Source: RGIG990 sp045589455 (GTDB lineage Bacteria > Verrucomicrobiota > Kiritimatiellia > RFP12 > UBA3636). From it: a DNA stretch of 23,182 bases. Numbering within the stretch: the first letter of the stretch is position 1; the number at the start of each line of letters is the position of its first letter. The notes beneath the pieces are model-generated. The model searched no databases. It was not told where the DNA came from and saw only the letters and a list, made by a program, of their open reading frames with translations. The stretch lies in assembly GCA_045589455.1 (NCBI GenBank), contig JAZNPC010000007.1, forward strand, positions 1-23,182. Reading direction: 5' to 3'. This document shows, piece by piece, positions 22,840 through 23,182 of this stretch. The position numbers and the translations under genes are program-made.

Positions 22840-22888
22840 TTTGGGGTGCACTACGTCCTCGTGCTGCACATATGTTTAATCCCACCAT

Positions 22889-22928
22889 ATTGCTTTGCAA
22901 TACTTCATATGCCGTAGGCATGCTTTAT
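22889..22928. repeat. Second mini-palindrome cluster
   Basis: ATTGCTTTGCAAT (22889-22901), ACTTCAT, ATGCCGTAGGCAT (22909-22921) and GCTTTAT repeat the first two units of the array at 22732-22771 with two base changes in the spacers. It lies about 90 bases before the lipoprotein start codon. Confidence 0.75.
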
Positions 22929-23018
22929 AAAATTAGTTTTAGCAATTGACAATCTAAAAATGTAGATACTATAATGAAAGAAAATTTTGTATATTTTTTT
23001 ATAATTATGAGGTAAAAA

Positions 23019-23182
23019 ATGAAAATAAAAAACTTTGTAAAAATATCAGCTTTTGCGATTCTTGCATTTTCAATGCTAGGATGTGGCAAAGAAAAGTCAA
23101 GTGAAGAAAAGATTGAAGAAAAAGAGATAACAGTTGCAGGCATAGAGATGATTAAGATACCAGATAGTGCCGAGCATAAAGG
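23019..23182 (+). CDS. N-terminal part of a lipoprotein (cut by window end)
   Basis: The ATG at 23019 follows TGAGG by six bases. The 54 visible codons encode MKIKNFVKISAFAILAFSML, then GC: a lipoprotein signal peptide with lipobox SMLGC (Cys22). A charged KEKSSEEKIEEKE linker follows, then VAGIEMIKIPDSAEHKG. A GIEMxxIP segment after such a linker is seen at the start of formylglycine-generating-enzyme (SUMF1)-like domains, but too little is present to assign a family. Location is a membrane-anchored envelope lipoprotein. Confidence 0.7.
   Translation, partial: MKIKNFVKISAFAILAFSMLGCGKEKSSEEKIEEKEITVAGIEMIKIPDSAEHK

Larger units (their letters stand above)
22161..23018. other. Repeat-rich intergenic region, no gene seen
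   Basis: This 858-bp gap holds an inverted copy of the GCGTCC/TTCGCACTT repeat (22186-22262), a 76-bp hairpin (22272-22347), GAATGAAGAAT and GTGAATAATGAATA words (around 22395-22412 and 22628-22652), degenerate TCGTCTAA words (22447-22500), ATGTCC words (22528-22560), two copies of a GGGGTGCA(G/C)TACGTCC segment (22596-22620, 22843-22868) and a mini-palindrome array (22732-22928). Open frames overlapping it have no domain, ribosome-binding site or ordinary codon use. Confidence 0.6.

Noticed and set aside
22925..23143. Minus-strand frame over the lipoprotein start
   Set aside because: Antisense to a well-supported lipoprotein signal peptide with ribosome-binding site.

Overview
The window looks like a bacterial chromosome of moderate-to-low G+C, with a complete type II-A CRISPR-Cas locus set beside ordinary housekeeping genes. 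The host is probably a Gram-negative-type, gut-associated bacterium. A PVC-group relative (Lentisphaerota/Verrucomicrobiota-like) is my best guess. The hints are a DUF4886 SGNH hydrolase, a partial Bat-like VWA gene pair, a BspA-like leucine-rich-repeat secreted protein, a GH39-like glycosidase, a MurA with Asp instead of the usual active-site Cys (as in Chlamydia), and degenerate tandem-repeat filler between genes. No rRNA or other phylogenetic marker settles this.

Layout. Bases 1-420 are G+C-rich repetitive non-coding DNA (hairpin, ATCCTG-type tandem words). Bases 440-9300 are the CRISPR-Cas locus: a minus-strand tracrRNA with its own terminator (about 582-445), then cas9 (845-5020), cas1, cas2 and csn2 in one tightly packed operon, a 186-bp leader, and an array of 34 identical 36-bp repeats (7057-9269). 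The leader-distal end of the array runs directly into the C-terminal remnant of a DUF2075 helicase-like gene. Cas1 and Cas2 closely resemble their Streptococcus pyogenes counterparts, and Cas1 keeps the same catalytic residue numbering (E149, H205, E220). The locus is visibly more A+T-rich than the genes to its right, which suggests horizontal acquisition, probably ultimately from a Firmicutes-like donor.

Bases 9648-14447 hold a minus-strand DUF4886 hydrolase, then a plus-strand run of era, a DUF4381-like membrane protein, a BatA-like VWA protein and an RsuA/RluB pseudouridine synthase. Bases 14586-16523 (minus strand) encode a secreted BspA-like LRR protein with a clear promoter flanked by an inverted repeat. 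The 16584-17302 gap contains a candidate small RNA with its own promoter and terminator, and further interspersed repeats. Bases 17303-22160 carry a phosphoribosyltransferase, murA, galU, nadD and a GH39-like glycosidase, all on the plus strand. Bases 22161-23018 are another repeat-rich gap, with a 76-bp hairpin and a striking array of mini-palindromes punctuated by GCTTCAT. The window ends inside a lipoprotein gene.

How the parts work together. Pre-crRNA transcribed from the csn2-end promoter pairs with the tracrRNA through a repeat/anti-repeat duplex that can be drawn from the sequence (5-6 bp lower stem, a 1x4 bulge with AAGU on the tracrRNA, an 8-bp upper stem, a central internal loop, and an 11-bp distal stem). 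Cas9 with the duplex is the effector. Cas1-Cas2-Csn2 (plus Cas9) acquire new spacers at the leader end. The observations most worth a second look are the array/helicase junction, the tracrRNA with a second partial anti-repeat, the mini-palindrome array, the candidate sRNA and the Asp-type MurA.
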